Positions 1-8,976 of a DNA stretch of 64,000 bases are shown here, in pieces. Source of the DNA: Verminephrobacter eiseniae EF01-2 (GTDB lineage Bacteria > Pseudomonadota > Gammaproteobacteria > Burkholderiales > Burkholderiaceae_C); assembly GCF_000015565.1 (NCBI RefSeq), contig NC_008786.1, positions 2,604,001 through 2,668,000 on the forward strand. Reading direction: 5' to 3'. The position numbers and the translations under genes are program-made. Within the stretch, counting starts at the first letter, position 1. Each line of letters opens with the position of its first letter. The notes below the pieces were generated by a model that was not told the origin of the DNA, did not search any database, and saw only the letters and a list, made by a program, of their open reading frames with translations.

Positions 1-360
1 GCCCAGGTGCCACTTGCCCATCAGCGCCGTGCGGTAGCCCGCGCCGCGCAGTAGCGACGGCAGCGTCGGGTGCTCGGGCGGCAGGCCCAGGGTGGTGCTG
101 CCCCGGCTCTGGCTGTTGATCGGCTCTTCGGCCGCCCCGCGCAAACGGTACTGGTAGCGCGCCGTCATCAGCGCAAAGCGTGTGGGCGAGCACACGGGCG
201 AGTTCGAGTAGCCCTGGGTGAGTCTGAGCCCGCCTGCGGCCAGCGCGTCGAGCGTGGGCGAGACCGGGCCGAAGCCGGCCGCGCGGGCGCCGTAGCAGCC
301 CAGGTCGGCATAGCCGAGATCGTCGGCCACGATGAAGATGATGTTCGGTCTGGAGGACAT
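1..360 (-). CDS. Sulfatase (arylsulfatase family), N-terminal part only
   Basis: The first 120 residues of a sulfatase read leftward from ATG at 360 and run off the window edge. The protein opens with MSSRPNIIFIVADDLGYADL, the usual metal-binding N-terminus in which the paired aspartates bind calcium. CSPTR follows at about residue 60; its cysteine is the one converted to formylglycine in this family. GKWHLG, the second sulfatase signature, lies at the very edge. Family members hydrolyse sulfate esters. There is no obvious signal peptide, so a cytoplasmic enzyme is possible. The gene follows a Bug-type receptor by 28 bp on the same strand, suggesting one operon. The substrate cannot be told from this fragment. 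Confidence 0.9.
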   Translation of the reverse strand, partial: MSSRPNIIFIVADDLGYADLGCYGARAAGFGPVSPTLDALAAGGLRLTQGYSNSPVCSPTRFALMTARYQYRLRGAAEEPINSQSRGSTTLGLPPEHPTLPSLLRGAGYRTALMGKWHLG

Positions 361-388
361 GGGCCGTGCTGGAGTGGGTTCAGTGGGT

Positions 389-1339
389 TCAGGGCTTGAA
401 GCCGGAGCGCTGCACCACCGGCGCCCATTGCGCACGGTAGGCCCGCAGCATGGCCTCGGTCTGCGCCATGCTGGCCGCCACCGGCGTCATTTTGGCGGCC
501 ATGAACTGGCGCCGGGTGTCGGGGTCCTGCATCAGTTGATGGATCAGCCCGGCCAGGCGTTCGGCCTGGGTTTTGGGCATGCTCATCGGGGCGAAGAAAC
601 TGTTCCAGCCCGTGGCGACCAGATCCATGCCGGCTTCCCGGAAGGTCGGGATGTCCGCTGCCAGCGGGCTGCGCCGGGCACTGGAGACGGCCAGAATGCG
701 GATCTTGCCCGCCTCGTGTTGGGGCAGCAGGCTGTCGAAGCTGTCGAACGCCACCGGCAACTGCCCGCCGATGAGGTCGGTCAGCAGCGGTGCCGAACCC
801 CGGTAGCCCACCGCTTCGGCGCGCACCTGGGCGGCATCGCCCACCATCAGAGCGAAGAAATGCGGCAGGCTGCCGGTAGCGGGCACGCCGAAGTTGGCTT
901 GGTTTGGGTTGGCGCGCAACCAAGCCAGCAGATGGGACAGTTCGCGCACCGGGACGGCGCTGGCCACGGCGACGCCAAACTCATAGTTGTTGACATGGCT
1001 CAGGGGGCGAAAGTCGCGCTCGGCGTCGTAACCCGCATCGGCAAAGACCAGGGGTGCCACCAGCATCACGGCCGGGTTGGCCAGCAAGAGCGTGGGCTGT
1101 TGGGCCGGCGCGCTTTTGACGTACTGGGCTGACAGCCGACCGCCGGCGCCGGTCTTGTTTTCCACCAGCACGGCAATGCCCAGCTTGGCACCGAGTTTGT
1201 CGGCCACGATGCGGGCCACGCGGTCACTCGATCCGCCGGGCGGGTAGCCCACCACGATGCGCAGCGGCGCCTGAGCCTGGGCCAGCGTGGCGGACAGGGC
1301 CAGTGCAGCGGTCAGTATCGAGGCAACAGGTTTCCACAT
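389..1339 (-). CDS. Bug/TctC-family periplasmic substrate-binding protein
   Basis: A 316-residue extracytoplasmic receptor of the tripartite tricarboxylate transporter (TctC/Bug) family, which is greatly expanded in Burkholderiales. I chose ATG 1339 because it gives a clean signal peptide (MWKPVASILTAALALSATLAQA, cut here as a description of the first 22 residues), preceded by GGGAGA. The mature start PLRIVVGYPPGG is the family hallmark. The conserved loop with NVGVPATGSLPHF-like sequence (here ANFGVPATGSLPHF) follows near the middle. No TctA/TctB membrane genes adjoin, so it is an orphan receptor. Its neighbour is a sulfatase, so a sulfated or carboxylated organic ligand is possible but unproven. 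Confidence 0.88.
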   Translation of the reverse strand: MWKPVASILTAALALSATLAQAQAPLRIVVGYPPGGSSDRVARIVADKLGAKLGIAVLVENKTGAGGRLSAQYVKSAPAQQPTLLLANPAVMLVAPLVFADAGYDAERDFRPLSHVNNYEFGVAVASAVPVRELSHLLAWLRANPNQANFGVPATGSLPHFFALMVGDAAQVRAEAVGYRGSAPLLTDLIGGQLPVAFDSFDSLLPQHEAGKIRILAVSSARRSPLAADIPTFREAGMDLVATGWNSFFAPMSMPKTQAERLAGLIHQLMQDPDTRRQFMAAKMTPVAASMAQTEAMLRAYRAQWAPVVQRSGFKP

Positions 1340-1805
1340 GGGCAGGGTCTCCCGGGCAACGAAGAAAAACCGGCACTGGCGGGTGTCGGCGAGTGCCGGT
1401 GGGCGGGACGATTGTCCCATGGGTGCAGGCCATGCCACCCGGCGCCGGGCCCGCACCGGCTTGTCATTCGTTCATCCGGATTTCCGCTCGGGTTTATCCG
1501 GATGAATTTGAATGATGCATCAGATCGATTCATCCGGCGGATTCAATTGCTTGTGCCTCGGTGATCAATGAATAATAGTAATGTGTTCCATTAGTTATAG
1601 TAATGCATTTCATTCTATGACCCTGTGTTCTCTGGTTTGAAATAACTATTTGATTTATGATCGATATCTTGATCTGATGGTGCCCGACTGATTATCTGGT
1701 TGGTTCATGAGGGTGCTCCGGCATCTGTGCTCTCAGATGAAAATTTCGGAGACTGCAATTACTTTTGTTTTCGTTTGACAGGCGCAGGAACATCCGGAGT
1801 AAATC
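1340..1805. promoter_or_regulatory. Divergent AT-rich regulatory region between Bug receptor and chemotaxis receptor genes
   Basis: No gene is seen in these 466 bp. The part from about 1500 to 1790 is clearly AT-richer than its surroundings. It holds a perfect 10-bp inverted repeat (TTCATCCGGA at 1471-1480 and TCCGGATGAA at 1497-1506), with a further TTCATCCGG at 1529-1537. It also holds two 18-bp direct repeats matching at 15 of 18 positions (1575-1592 and 1597-1614, both starting ATAGTAATG) whose starts are 22 bp apart, about two helix turns. These look like regulator sites for one or both divergent genes. I see no convincing flagellar-type (sigma-28) promoter. Confidence 0.45.
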
Positions 1806-3560
1806 ATGAACAACCTGAAAGTATCGACGCGGCTGATGCTCGGTTTCGGCATGCTCACGGTGATCGGTCTGAGCATTGCCATCCTGAGTGCGCTCAGGAT
1901 GAAGACGCTGGCCAACCAGCTCGATGAGGTCGCGACCGACCGGATGGTGAAGGTGGCCCAGTTCACGCTGTTGAAAGACGATCTCGGTGCCATCGTCCGA
2001 CGGACCCAGAGCATCGTCATTGTCGACGACAAGGCATTTCGTGAAGACGAGAAGAAAAAGATTGCCCAATTGCGCGTAGCCAATGACACGGTTTTGCAAA
2101 AGCTGGAGGATACCGTCGCTCTTCCGAAGGCCGTTGAATTCCTGAACATCATCCATGCAAGCCGCGACGATTTCAACCAACTGACCGACCGCGTCATCGA
2201 ACTCGCGGAAAAAGGCGACAAGGCCGCCGCAGGGGCCTTGCTGGTGGGCGAGGCCCGCAGCATCCAGGACAAATACTTCGAAGCGGTGGCTAATTCACGC
2301 GATTTGCAAAAGAAGATTGCAGACCAATTGGCCAATGATGCGATGAATCTGTCCAGTAATTCCGTGACATTGATGGGTGGCCTTGCCGCTTTGATGATGG
2401 CGATCGGTCTGTTGGTGAATTGGATCATCATCCGCGACCTTGCCAAATCACTGGGCGCCGAACCCTCTGCGCTGTCCGACGTCGCTCAAAACGTGGCCGG
2501 CGGTGATTTGAGCGTCCATCTGCAAGTCAGAACCGGCGATACCGGCAGTGTGATGGCGGCCATGGCCCGCATGCAGACAGCCCTGACATCCGTGGTGACG
2601 ACGGTGCGCAGCGGTTCCGAAGGTGTGGCCACGGCCAGTGCAGAAATCGCGCAGGGCAATACCGACTTGTCCAGTCGCACCGAAGAACAAGCCAGTGCGC
2701 TGGAGGAAACGGCGGCTTCGATGGAGCAACTATCGAGCACCGTCAAGCAAAACGCCGACAGCGCCCGCCAGGCCAACCAGTTGGCCGTCAGTGCTTCGGC
2801 GGTCGCGGTCCAGGGGGGCGAAGTGGTCGGTCAAGTGGTCGACACGATGAAGGTGATCAACGACAGTTCCAAGAAGATTGCCGACATCATCAGTGTGATC
2901 GACGGCATTGCATTCCAAACCAACATCCTGGCGCTCAACGCCGCTGTGGAAGCGGCCCGTGCGGGCGAGCAGGGACGCGGCTTTGCCGTGGTCGCCAGCG
3001 AAGTGCGCAACCTCGCGCAAAGAAGCGCCGGCGCTGCCAAGGAAATCAAGACGCTGATCGACAACAGCGTGGCGCAGGTCGCGCATGGCAGCACGCTGGT
3101 CGACAAGGCCGGCGTGTCGATGACCGAAGTGGTCGCCGCGATCCGGCGCGTGACCGACATCATCGGGGAGGTCAGCGCTGCCAGCGACGAGCAAAGCCAG
3201 GGTGTGGCGCAGGTCGGGGAGGCCATTGCCCAGATGGACCAGGTCACCCAACAAAATGCCGCACTGGTGGAGCAAAGCGCCGCTGCCGCCAACAGTCTCC
3301 ATGCGCAGGCCCAGCAGTTGCAGCAGGCGGTTTCGGTATTCAAACTGGCGGCGGCCAATGGGGGTTTCAACCAACAACGCCCGCCGGGCGTGGGCGCGAG
3401 CCTGCACCCTGTGGGGTGGGCCGTGCCGGCAGCGTCTGCGACGCGCAAGAAAATGACGAAACTGAGCCTCTCGAATGTCCAGCCGAACAGCCAGCCTCAG
3501 CCTCAACCTCAGTCCCATGCCGCCAAGGCCAACGGCGCAGGTCATTGGGAAAATTTTTGA
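1806..3560 (+). CDS. Methyl-accepting chemotaxis protein
   Basis: A 584-residue transmembrane chemoreceptor signalling to CheA/CheW. A first membrane helix lies at about residues 10-31 ([17 protein letters not shown]). A mostly helical periplasmic part of the four-helix-bundle type follows to about 190. The second helix is [18 protein letters not shown], then a HAMP linker to about 265. The long cytoplasmic coiled coil carries two methylation-helix regions ([17 protein letters not shown] and the [16 protein letters not shown] segment) around the invariant hairpin tip ([20 protein letters not shown]). A QPQPQPQS linker leads to the C-terminus HWENF, which resembles the CheR-binding pentapeptide (consensus xWxxF, NWETF in Tar/Tsr). 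The ligand is unknown. Confidence 0.95.
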   Translation: MNNLKVSTRLMLGFGMLTVIGLSIAILSALRMKTLANQLDEVATDRMVKVAQFTLLKDDLGAIVRRTQSIVIVDDKAFREDEKKKIAQLRVANDTVLQKLEDTVALPKAVEFLNIIHASRDDFNQLTDRVIELAEKGDKAAAGALLVGEARSIQDKYFEAVANSRDLQKKIADQLANDAMNLSSNSVTLMGGLAALMMAIGLLVNWIIIRDLAKSLGAEPSALSDVAQNVAGGDLSVHLQVRTGDTGSVMAAMARMQTALTSVVTTVRSGSEGVATASAEIAQGNTDLSSRTEEQASALEETAASMEQLSSTVKQNADSARQANQLAVSASAVAVQGGEVVGQVVDTMKVINDSSKKIADIISVIDGIAFQTNILALNAAVEAARAGEQGRGFAVVASEVRNLAQRSAGAAKEIKTLIDNSVAQVAHGSTLVDKAGVSMTEVVAAIRRVTDIIGEVSAASDEQSQGVAQVGEAIAQMDQVTQQNAALVEQSAAAANSLHAQAQQLQQAVSVFKLAAANGGFNQQRPPGVGASLHPVGWAVPAASATRKKMTKLSLSNVQPNSQPQPQPQSHAAKANGAGHWENF

Positions 3561-3608
3561 ACCTGTCCGGTTCCTGCCGGGTTTGCCATCGGCTTGGCTG
3601 GCGCGCAT

Positions 3609-4280
3609 TCAGCGCACCGCAGGCCCGGTTGTCAGCGATTCCAGCCAGGCCACCGTGGCAGTCAGTTCCGCCGGGCGGATCTCGTGCGCGCCGGGAAACT
3701 CGCGGTAGCTCAGGGTCACGGGCAACGGCGCCATGTGCTGCACGACGGCTTGTGCATGGGCCAGCGGGATGATGTCGTCATGCGTGCCGTGGCTCAGCCA
3801 CAACTGCTTGCCGCGTAGCGCGTCGGCGGGAGCGGTCAGCGGCACCACCTGTGGCAACAGGCGGCCATGCCAGACCATGCCGGCCTGCATCAGCGCGGGT
3901 CGGGTCAGCAGCAGCGACAAGGCCATCATGCCGCCCTGGCTGAAGCCGCCGACCACCACGCGCTCGGGCGCAATGCCCCATTGCCCGGCAGCGGCCTCGA
4001 TCGATCTGGCCGCCAAGGCGCGGCTTTCGGCCTCTTGCACTGCATCGATGCTGCGTTCGCTGTCCGGTCCTATCGAAAAATCAAACCAGGCATACGCATC
4101 CGGCCCGATACGAAACGGCGCGCGCAGGCTGAGCACATGAAATCGATCGGGAATATGCGGGGCCAGGCCGAACAGGTCCTGCTCGTTGCTGCCCACGCCG
4201 TGCAGCAGCACCAGCAACCAGGGGCGGGATATGGCCGGGGCAGCAGGGCGCTGCAAAAAACTCAGCGGTAAGTCAAGCAT
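3609..4280 (-). CDS. Alpha/beta hydrolase, carboxylesterase/phospholipase family
   Basis: A 223-residue serine hydrolase of the Abhydrolase_2 (EstB/YpfH-like) family. LLVLLHGVGSNEQDL carries the oxyanion-hole HG. GFSQGG holds the nucleophilic serine, GTHDDIIP the aspartate and GAHEI the histidine, all in normal order. There is no signal peptide, so it is probably cytoplasmic, acting on short acyl esters or lysophospholipids. ATG 4280 is preferred because the family homology starts there; an upstream start at 4325 adds 15 unlike residues. It is convergent with the chemoreceptor gene, with about 48 bp between their stops. Confidence 0.85.
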   Translation of the reverse strand: MLDLPLSFLQRPAAPAISRPWLLVLLHGVGSNEQDLFGLAPHIPDRFHVLSLRAPFRIGPDAYAWFDFSIGPDSERSIDAVQEAESRALAARSIEAAAGQWGIAPERVVVGGFSQGGMMALSLLLTRPALMQAGMVWHGRLLPQVVPLTAPADALRGKQLWLSHGTHDDIIPLAHAQAVVQHMAPLPVTLSYREFPGAHEIRPAELTATVAWLESLTTGPAVR

Positions 4281-4336
4281 GTTCGTGCTATTCGTGCAAG
4301 TCGTCCAGCGCCGGGACTCTAGCACATGGGCTGGCC

Positions 4337-4434
4337 CTCATTCCATTCCTGAATCATCCGTGCACTTTGTCGGCGTCGCTTGCCGTGCATTCGTGCTGTC
4401 TGCGCTTTGCCTTCGCGAACGATTTGGCAACGGA
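4337..4434 (-). repeat. Dispersed ~100-bp repeat, copy A
   Basis: Read on the minus strand this 98-bp stretch starts 1 bp after the arfB stop codon and closely matches 52555-52659 on the plus strand. Shared blocks include AAGCGCAGACAG, GGCAAGCG, GCCGACAAA and GCACGGATGATTCAGGAATG. The other copy also starts directly after a stop codon (rhodanese gene). It has no coding potential I would trust. It may act as a 3' untranslated or REP-like element; its function is unknown. Confidence 0.75.
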
Positions 4435-4435
4435 A

Positions 4436-4858
4436 TTACGACCCTGGCAGACCGTCACGCACCGGGCCCCGCAATGCCTTGGTGGCACTGCGTTGCGTTT
4501 TGTCTTGCAGCCGCCGCTGCCTGGCGCTGTACGAGGGTTTGGTGGCGCGGCGCACACGCGGGGGCAGGGCCACGCTGTTGACCAGGGTGTTCAGGCGCTC
4601 CAGTGCGGCGGCGCAGTTTTGCTCTTGGCTGCGGTATTGCCGGGCCTTGATGACGACCACGCCTTCTTGCGTGATGCGTGTGTCGCGCAGGGCCAGCAGG
4701 CGCTGTTTCACATCTTCGGGCAACGAGGAGGCGGCCACGTCAAAGCGCAGATGTATTGCGCTGGACACCTTGTTGACGTTTTGACCGCCCGGGCCTTGTG
4801 CGCGCACGGCGGTGATTTCCACCTCTTGCACAGGCACTTGCAGGGGCAGCGGGGCCAT
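4436..4858 (-). CDS. arfB: Alternative ribosome-rescue factor / peptidyl-tRNA hydrolase ArfB (YaeJ)
   Basis: A 140-residue class-I release-factor-like protein, the same length as E. coli YaeJ. The catalytic GGQ lies in VRAQGPGGQNVNKVSSAI near residues 20-36; the glutamine is the one that triggers peptidyl-tRNA hydrolysis on stalled ribosomes. The C-terminal tail is basic (PPRVRRATKPSYSARQRRL, then further K/R), as needed to occupy the empty mRNA channel. It lacks the codon-recognition domains of RF1/RF2. ATG 4858 is chosen because the conserved domain starts there. It lies 40 bp downstream of aroQ on the same strand, probably co-transcribed. Confidence 0.93.
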   Translation of the reverse strand: MAPLPLQVPVQEVEITAVRAQGPGGQNVNKVSSAIHLRFDVAASSLPEDVKQRLLALRDTRITQEGVVVIKARQYRSQEQNCAAALERLNTLVNSVALPPRVRRATKPSYSARQRRLQDKTQRSATKALRGPVRDGLPGS

Positions 4859-4898
4859 GGCGGGTCTGCCTGTCACAGAGGGGGTGGGTGCAGGCCGC

Positions 4899-5357
4899 TC
4901 AGGCGGCAGGCGGCTGCATTTGCGCCAAGCCGTCGATGGCCAGACCGTAGCCCGGCACGCCAAAGCCGCACAGCACGGCCTTGGCCGCCGCTGCCATATG
5001 GGAATGGTGGCGAAACGGCTCGCGCGCGTGCACGTTGCTGATGTGCAACTCAATCAACGTGATCCCGGTGCCCTTGGTGGCATCGTGCAGCGCGATGCTG
5101 GTGTGGGTGTAAGCGCCGGCGTTGATGACCACGCCCGCAAGCTCGCCGCTCGCGTGCATGCGGCCCGCTTCGTGGATCCAGTCGAGCAGCGCGCCTTCGT
5201 GGTTGCTTTGGTGAAAGCGCAGCGCAAAGCCATGGCGCGCGCAGGCGGCGGCGCATAGCTGCTGCACATCGGCCAGCGTGTGCATACCGTACACGGCGGG
5301 CTCGCGCTGGCCCAGCAGGTTCAGGTTGGGGCCGTTGAGGACAAAAACGGTTTTCAT
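4899..5357 (-). CDS. aroQ: 3-dehydroquinate dehydratase, type II
   Basis: A 152-residue cytoplasmic enzyme for the third shikimate-pathway step (3-dehydroquinate to 3-dehydroshikimate). [18 protein letters not shown] near the N-terminus includes the catalytic tyrosine loop. [28 protein letters not shown] and [15 protein letters not shown] (catalytic histidine) follow in the family order. Three ATGs lie close together (5378, 5363, 5357). I prefer 5357 because GGAGA sits 8 nt upstream and the protein then starts [11 protein letters not shown] as in relatives. arfB follows 40 bp downstream. Confidence 0.95.
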   Translation of the reverse strand: MKTVFVLNGPNLNLLGQREPAVYGMHTLADVQQLCAAACARHGFALRFHQSNHEGALLDWIHEAGRMHASGELAGVVINAGAYTHTSIALHDATKGTGITLIELHISNVHAREPFRHHSHMAAAAKAVLCGFGVPGYGLAIDGLAQMQPPAA

Positions 5358-5434
5358 GGACATGCTCTCCGGGGCCATGCGCCTGCCCCCTTATCGCCAC
5401 ACATATCTCAGGCGCAAACCTCAGGCGCAAACAG

Positions 5435-5461
5435 AAACGCCCACTGCGGCAGCGGGCGTTT
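5435..5461 (-). terminator. Intrinsic terminator after initiator tRNA
   Basis: A perfect 8-bp stem (AAACGCCC / GGGCGTTT) with an 11-nt loop lies 28 bp past the tRNA 3' end. On the minus strand it is followed by TTTCTGTTTG. A second small hairpin (GTGGCAG..CTGCCAC) lies between tRNA and stem. It would end transcription of the tRNA and of any read-through from rplQ. Confidence 0.75.
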
Positions 5462-5489
5462 CGGCTGTGGCAGCGACTGCCACTTTTTT

Positions 5490-5566
<77 letters not shown>

Positions 5567-5576
5567 GCAAGGGTGG

Positions 5577-5605
5577 ATTGTAGCCTGGTTTGCCTTTATT
5601 GTTCA
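5577..5605 (-). promoter_or_regulatory. Candidate promoter for initiator tRNA
   Basis: On the minus strand TGAACA (5605-5600), 17 bp, then TACAAT (5582-5577), followed by a C-rich discriminator. Predicted initiation is about 4 nt upstream of the tRNA 5' end. The -35 hexamer overlaps the last codons of rplQ. The -10 is a 5/6 match and the -35 a 4/6 match to sigma-70 consensus. Confidence 0.5.
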
Positions 5606-5997
5606 GCGCTTGCCGAATTATTTTCTTCGGTAGCCACGCCGGGACGATCGACCAATTCGACCAAGGCCATGGGGGCGTTGTCACCCACGCGGAAACCCAT
5701 CTTCAGGATCCGGGTGTAGCCACCGGGACGCAGCCGAAAGTGGGGGCCCAGAACGTTGAACAACTTGGTCACGCTGGCCCGCTCGCGCAGGCGGTTGAAG
5801 GCCAGGCGGCGGTTGGCCACCGAGTCTTGCTTGGCCAGCGTGATCATGGGTTCGATCACGCGCCGCAGTTCCTTGGCCTTGGGGAGCGTGGTCTTGATGA
5901 CTTCGTGCTCGATGAGCGAATTCATCATGTTTTGCAGCATCGCAAGGCGGTGCGAACTGGAGCGGTTGAGTTTGCGAAGGCCGTGTCCGTGGCGCAT
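5596..5997 (-). CDS. rplQ: Ribosomal protein L17
   Basis: A 133-residue large-subunit protein, starting [20 protein letters not shown], typical of bacterial L17, with the conserved [20 protein letters not shown] and GGYTRILK segments. The C-terminal extension ([12 protein letters not shown]) is normal for Burkholderiales. It is the last protein gene of the alpha operon, 67 bp after rpoA. Confidence 0.98.
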   Translation of the reverse strand: MRHGHGLRKLNRSSSHRLAMLQNMMNSLIEHEVIKTTLPKAKELRRVIEPMITLAKQDSVANRRLAFNRLRERASVTKLFNVLGPHFRLRPGGYTRILKMGFRVGDNAPMALVELVDRPGVATEENNSASAEQ

Positions 5998-6064
5998 GGT
6001 GCTTTCCTTTTATTGCATCGATCGGGCGGCCGTATCAGGTACTGCCCGAGGCACTGGTTTGAAC

Positions 6065-7057
6065 TTAACGTTTGTCCAGGCCAGCGGGTGGCCAGTTTTC
6101 GAGCTTCATGCCCAGCGTGAGGCCACGCGAGGCAAGCACTTCCTTGATCTCATTGAGCGACTTGCGGCCCAGGTTGGGCGTCTTGAGCAGTTCGTTTTCG
6201 GTGCGCTGTATCAGGTCACCGATGTAGTAGATGTTTTCGGCCTTCAGGCAGTTGGCCGAGCGCACGGTCAGCTCCAGTTCGTCGACCGGGCGCAGCAGGA
6301 TCGGATCGAAGCTGGCATTGCCGCGTGGCCCGGTCGGTGCGTCGAACGCAGCCAGCTCGCCACCTTCGAGCTGCGCGAACACCGCCAGTTGTTCCACCAG
6401 GATCTTGGCCGATGCCCGCACTGCGTCTTCGGCCGTGATGGCGCCATTGGTTTCGATCTCGACGACCAGCTTGTCCAAGTCGGTGCGCTGTTCGACGCGG
6501 GCGCTTTCCACCGTGTAGCTCACGCGCCTGACCGGGGAGAACGATGCATCCAGAACGATGCGGCCAATCGACTTGGTCACCTCGTCTGCATAGCGGCGCA
6601 GGTTGCCCGGCATGTAGCCACGGCCTTTTTCGACCTTGATCTGCATGTCCAGCTTGCCGCCTTGCGACAGGTTGGCAATCACATGGTCCGGGTTGACGAT
6701 TTCCACGTCGTGCGGGGTTTGTATGTCCCGCGCCGTGACCATCCCTTCGCCGTCCTTGCGCAGGCTCAGTGTCACTTCATCACGGTTGTGCAGCTTGAAC
6801 ACCACTCCCTTGAGGTTCAGCAGGATGTTGACCACGTCCTCTTGCACCCCGTCGATCGACGAGTACTCGTGCAAAACGCCTGCGATGGTGACTTCCGTCG
6901 CTGCGTAACCCACCATCGACGAGAGCAGCACGCGCCGGATGGCGTTGCCCAGCGTATGACCATAGCCACGCTCGAACGGCTCCAGTGCGACCTTGGCATG
7001 GTGGTGACCAAGCTGCTCGACATTGATTGCCTTGGGTTTCAGCAAATTGGTTTGCAT
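6065..7057 (-). CDS. rpoA: DNA-directed RNA polymerase alpha subunit
   Basis: A 330-residue alpha subunit. The N-terminal domain (about 1-235) for dimerisation and beta/beta' assembly has the characteristic [21 protein letters not shown] flexible linker leads to the C-terminal domain (about 250-320) with [16 protein letters not shown] and [12 protein letters not shown], which binds UP elements and activators. Standard position between rpsD and rplQ in the alpha operon. Nothing unusual in the protein. Confidence 0.99.
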
Positions 7058-7120
7058 TCAGACTTCCTCTCAATACCCCCAGCTCGTTACACCGGTAAGG
7101 CTGGTGAAGCGCCCGAATCG

Positions 7121-7150
7121 TGATGCCTCGCGATGCCTCGCGCTGCCTCG
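7121..7150. repeat. Three tandem 10-bp units between rpsD and rpoA
   Basis: TGATGCCTCG, CGATGCCTCG and CGCTGCCTCG follow head to tail in the 132-bp spacer between rpsD and rpoA. They differ at one or two positions. Probably a small slippage expansion; an effect on the mRNA between the two genes is possible but not visible. Confidence 0.7.
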
Positions 7151-7189
7151 TGGTTCGGGGACGGTTTTCTCGAAATACCTGCCAGGCGA

Positions 7190-7813
7190 TCAGCGCGAGT
7201 ACAACTCGACGATCAGCGATTCGTTGATGTCGGCGCCAAACTCATCACGGTCAGGCGCCTTCTTGAAGAGGCCCTCGGCCTTTTCGGTGTTGACCTCCAC
7301 CCAGGCCGGCATGCCCACCTGTGTGGCCAGTTGCAGGGCTTCGGCGATGCGGCCCTGCTTTTTGGACTTTTCGCGCACGGCCACCAAGTCACCCGTCTTC
7401 ACGAGGTACGAGGGGATGTTCACCGATTGACCGTTCACGGTGATCGCTTTGTGCGAGACCAACTGACGCGCCTCAGCGCGGGTCGAACCGAAACCCATGC
7501 GGTACACCACGTTGTCCAGACGCGATTCCAGCAGGAACAGCAGATTGGCGCCGGTGTTGCCCTTGCGGCTTTCAGCGGCCTCGAAGTAACGGCGAAATTG
7601 CTTTTCCAGCACACCGTACATGCGCTTGACCTTTTGCTTTTCACGCAGTTGCAGACCATAGTCGGAAGTGCGGGCACCGGAGGTGCGGCCATGCTGGCCG
7701 GGCTTGGAGTCGAATTTCGACTTGTCGGCAATCGAGCGGCGTGCGCTTTTGAGGAACAGGTCCGTGCCTTCACGCCGGGAGAGTTTGGCCTTGGGGCCGA
7801 GGTAACGTGCCAC
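7190..7813 (-). CDS. rpsD: Ribosomal protein S4
   Basis: A 207-residue primary 16S rRNA-binding protein. It starts [19 protein letters not shown], carries the S4 RNA-binding fold ([22 protein letters not shown]) and ends VELYSR. There are no N-terminal zinc cysteines, so it is the cysteine-free form. In enterobacteria S4 represses the alpha operon by binding the rpsM leader; the same autoregulation may apply here but no pseudoknot was identified. Confidence 0.98.
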   Translation of the reverse strand: MARYLGPKAKLSRREGTDLFLKSARRSIADKSKFDSKPGQHGRTSGARTSDYGLQLREKQKVKRMYGVLEKQFRRYFEAAESRKGNTGANLLFLLESRLDNVVYRMGFGSTRAEARQLVSHKAITVNGQSVNIPSYLVKTGDLVAVREKSKKQGRIAEALQLATQVGMPAWVEVNTEKAEGLFKKAPDRDEFGADINESLIVELYSR

Positions 7814-7924
7814 TTGAGCTTCCTTTATTCATCTTCCGCAAGGCATTGCGGGAGCCGCCCGAGGCGCTGGGTGCGTGCGCGGGCGGCGGTGGGCTTGGGG
7901 GATATGCGAGATCAGATCCTGCGC

Positions 7925-8329
7925 TCAGATCCGCCGGCGCTTTTGCGGGCGGCAGCCGTTGTGCGGCACCGGGGTCACATCGGAGATCGACGTAATGCGG
8001 ATGCCCAGTGCGCCCAGCGCGCGCACCGAGGATTCACGGCCAGGGCCGGGGCCTCTGATTTCCACATCGAGATTCTTGATGCCCTGGTCGATGGCAGCGC
8101 GGCCAGCCACTTCCGATGCCACCTGGGCCGCGAACGGGGTCGACTTGCGCGAGCCCTTGAAACCCTGGCCACCGGACGATGCCCAGGACAAGGCATTGCC
8201 TTGTCGATCGGTGATCGTGATGATGGTGTTGTTGAACGAAGCATGCACATGCGCAATACCGTCCGCGACATTTTTGCGGACTTTCTTGCGCACACGCTGG
8301 GCTGCGTTATTGACAGGAGACTTGGCCAT
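7925..8329 (-). CDS. rpsK: Ribosomal protein S11
   Basis: A 134-residue small-subunit platform protein. It has the conserved [22 protein letters not shown] segment and the [26 protein letters not shown]-terminus (shown here only by its core GCRPQKRRR). It lies 18 bp after rpsM. The spacer of 111 bp before rpsD holds nothing obvious. Confidence 0.98.
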
Positions 8330-8347
8330 GATGATCTTTCAATCGCT

Positions 8348-8713
8348 TTATTTCTTCAGTGCAGCGGCGCCCTTGCGCGGCCCCTTGCGGGTGCGGGCAT
8401 TGGTACGGGTGCGTTGACCGCGCACGGGCAGACCGCGGCGATGACGAAAACCCCGGTAGCAGCCGATGTCCATCAAGCGCTTGATGTTCATCGTGGTTTC
8501 GCGGCGCAGGTCGCCTTCGATGGTGAACTGCTCGATTTGCACACGAATTTTTTCCAGATCGCCATCCGTCAGATCCTTGATCTTCTTGCTGTAAGCGATT
8601 CCGGATGCGTCGCAAATCTTGCGCGCGCGGTTGCGACCAATGCCGAAAATGGCGGTCAAACCGATTTCCGCATGCTTGTGCGGCGGGATATTAATGCCTG
8701 CGATACGTGCCAT
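8348..8713 (-). CDS. rpsM: Ribosomal protein S13
   Basis: A 121-residue head protein of the 30S subunit, starting [19 protein letters not shown]. Helix-two-turn-helix region in the middle, [19 protein letters not shown] at the C-terminus, which contacts the P-site tRNA and inter-subunit bridge. First gene of the classical alpha operon; in enterobacteria its leader is the S4 target. Confidence 0.98.
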   Translation of the reverse strand: MARIAGINIPPHKHAEIGLTAIFGIGRNRARKICDASGIAYSKKIKDLTDGDLEKIRVQIEQFTIEGDLRRETTMNIKRLMDIGCYRGFRHRRGLPVRGQRTRTNARTRKGPRKGAAALKK

Positions 8714-8738
8714 ATGCGTCCTCTGATTCTCTTTCCAA

Positions 8739-8852
8739 TCAACCCTGGCGCTGCTTGTGGCGCAGATCCGTGCAGATCACGCGCACCACACCTTTGCGGC
8801 GGATGATCTTGCAGTTGCGGCAGATTTTTTTCACCGAAGCCGAAACTCTCAT
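8739..8852 (-). CDS. rpmJ: Ribosomal protein L36, zinc-binding form
   Basis: A 37-residue protein, [20 protein letters not shown] then [17 protein letters not shown]. The zinc ligands C11, C14, C27 and a histidine at 32-33 are all present, so this is the zinc-binding (C+) paralogue. ATG 8852 has AGGAG in good position; longer frames upstream are not L36-like. The usual infA between secY and rpmJ in many betaproteobacteria is absent: the 124-bp gap holds no such gene. Confidence 0.97.
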   Translation of the reverse strand: MRVSASVKKICRNCKIIRRKGVVRVICTDLRHKQRQG

Positions 8853-8976
8853 TGCATTCTCCTGAAAATTGCCCATCCGTCCCGGCGGTTTGGCACGAAG
8901 CACCATGCTTGCGCGCCAGCGATCGCCAGGCAACATTTCGCGCTTTTGCCCATTGCGTCCATCAACCCATCAGCCA

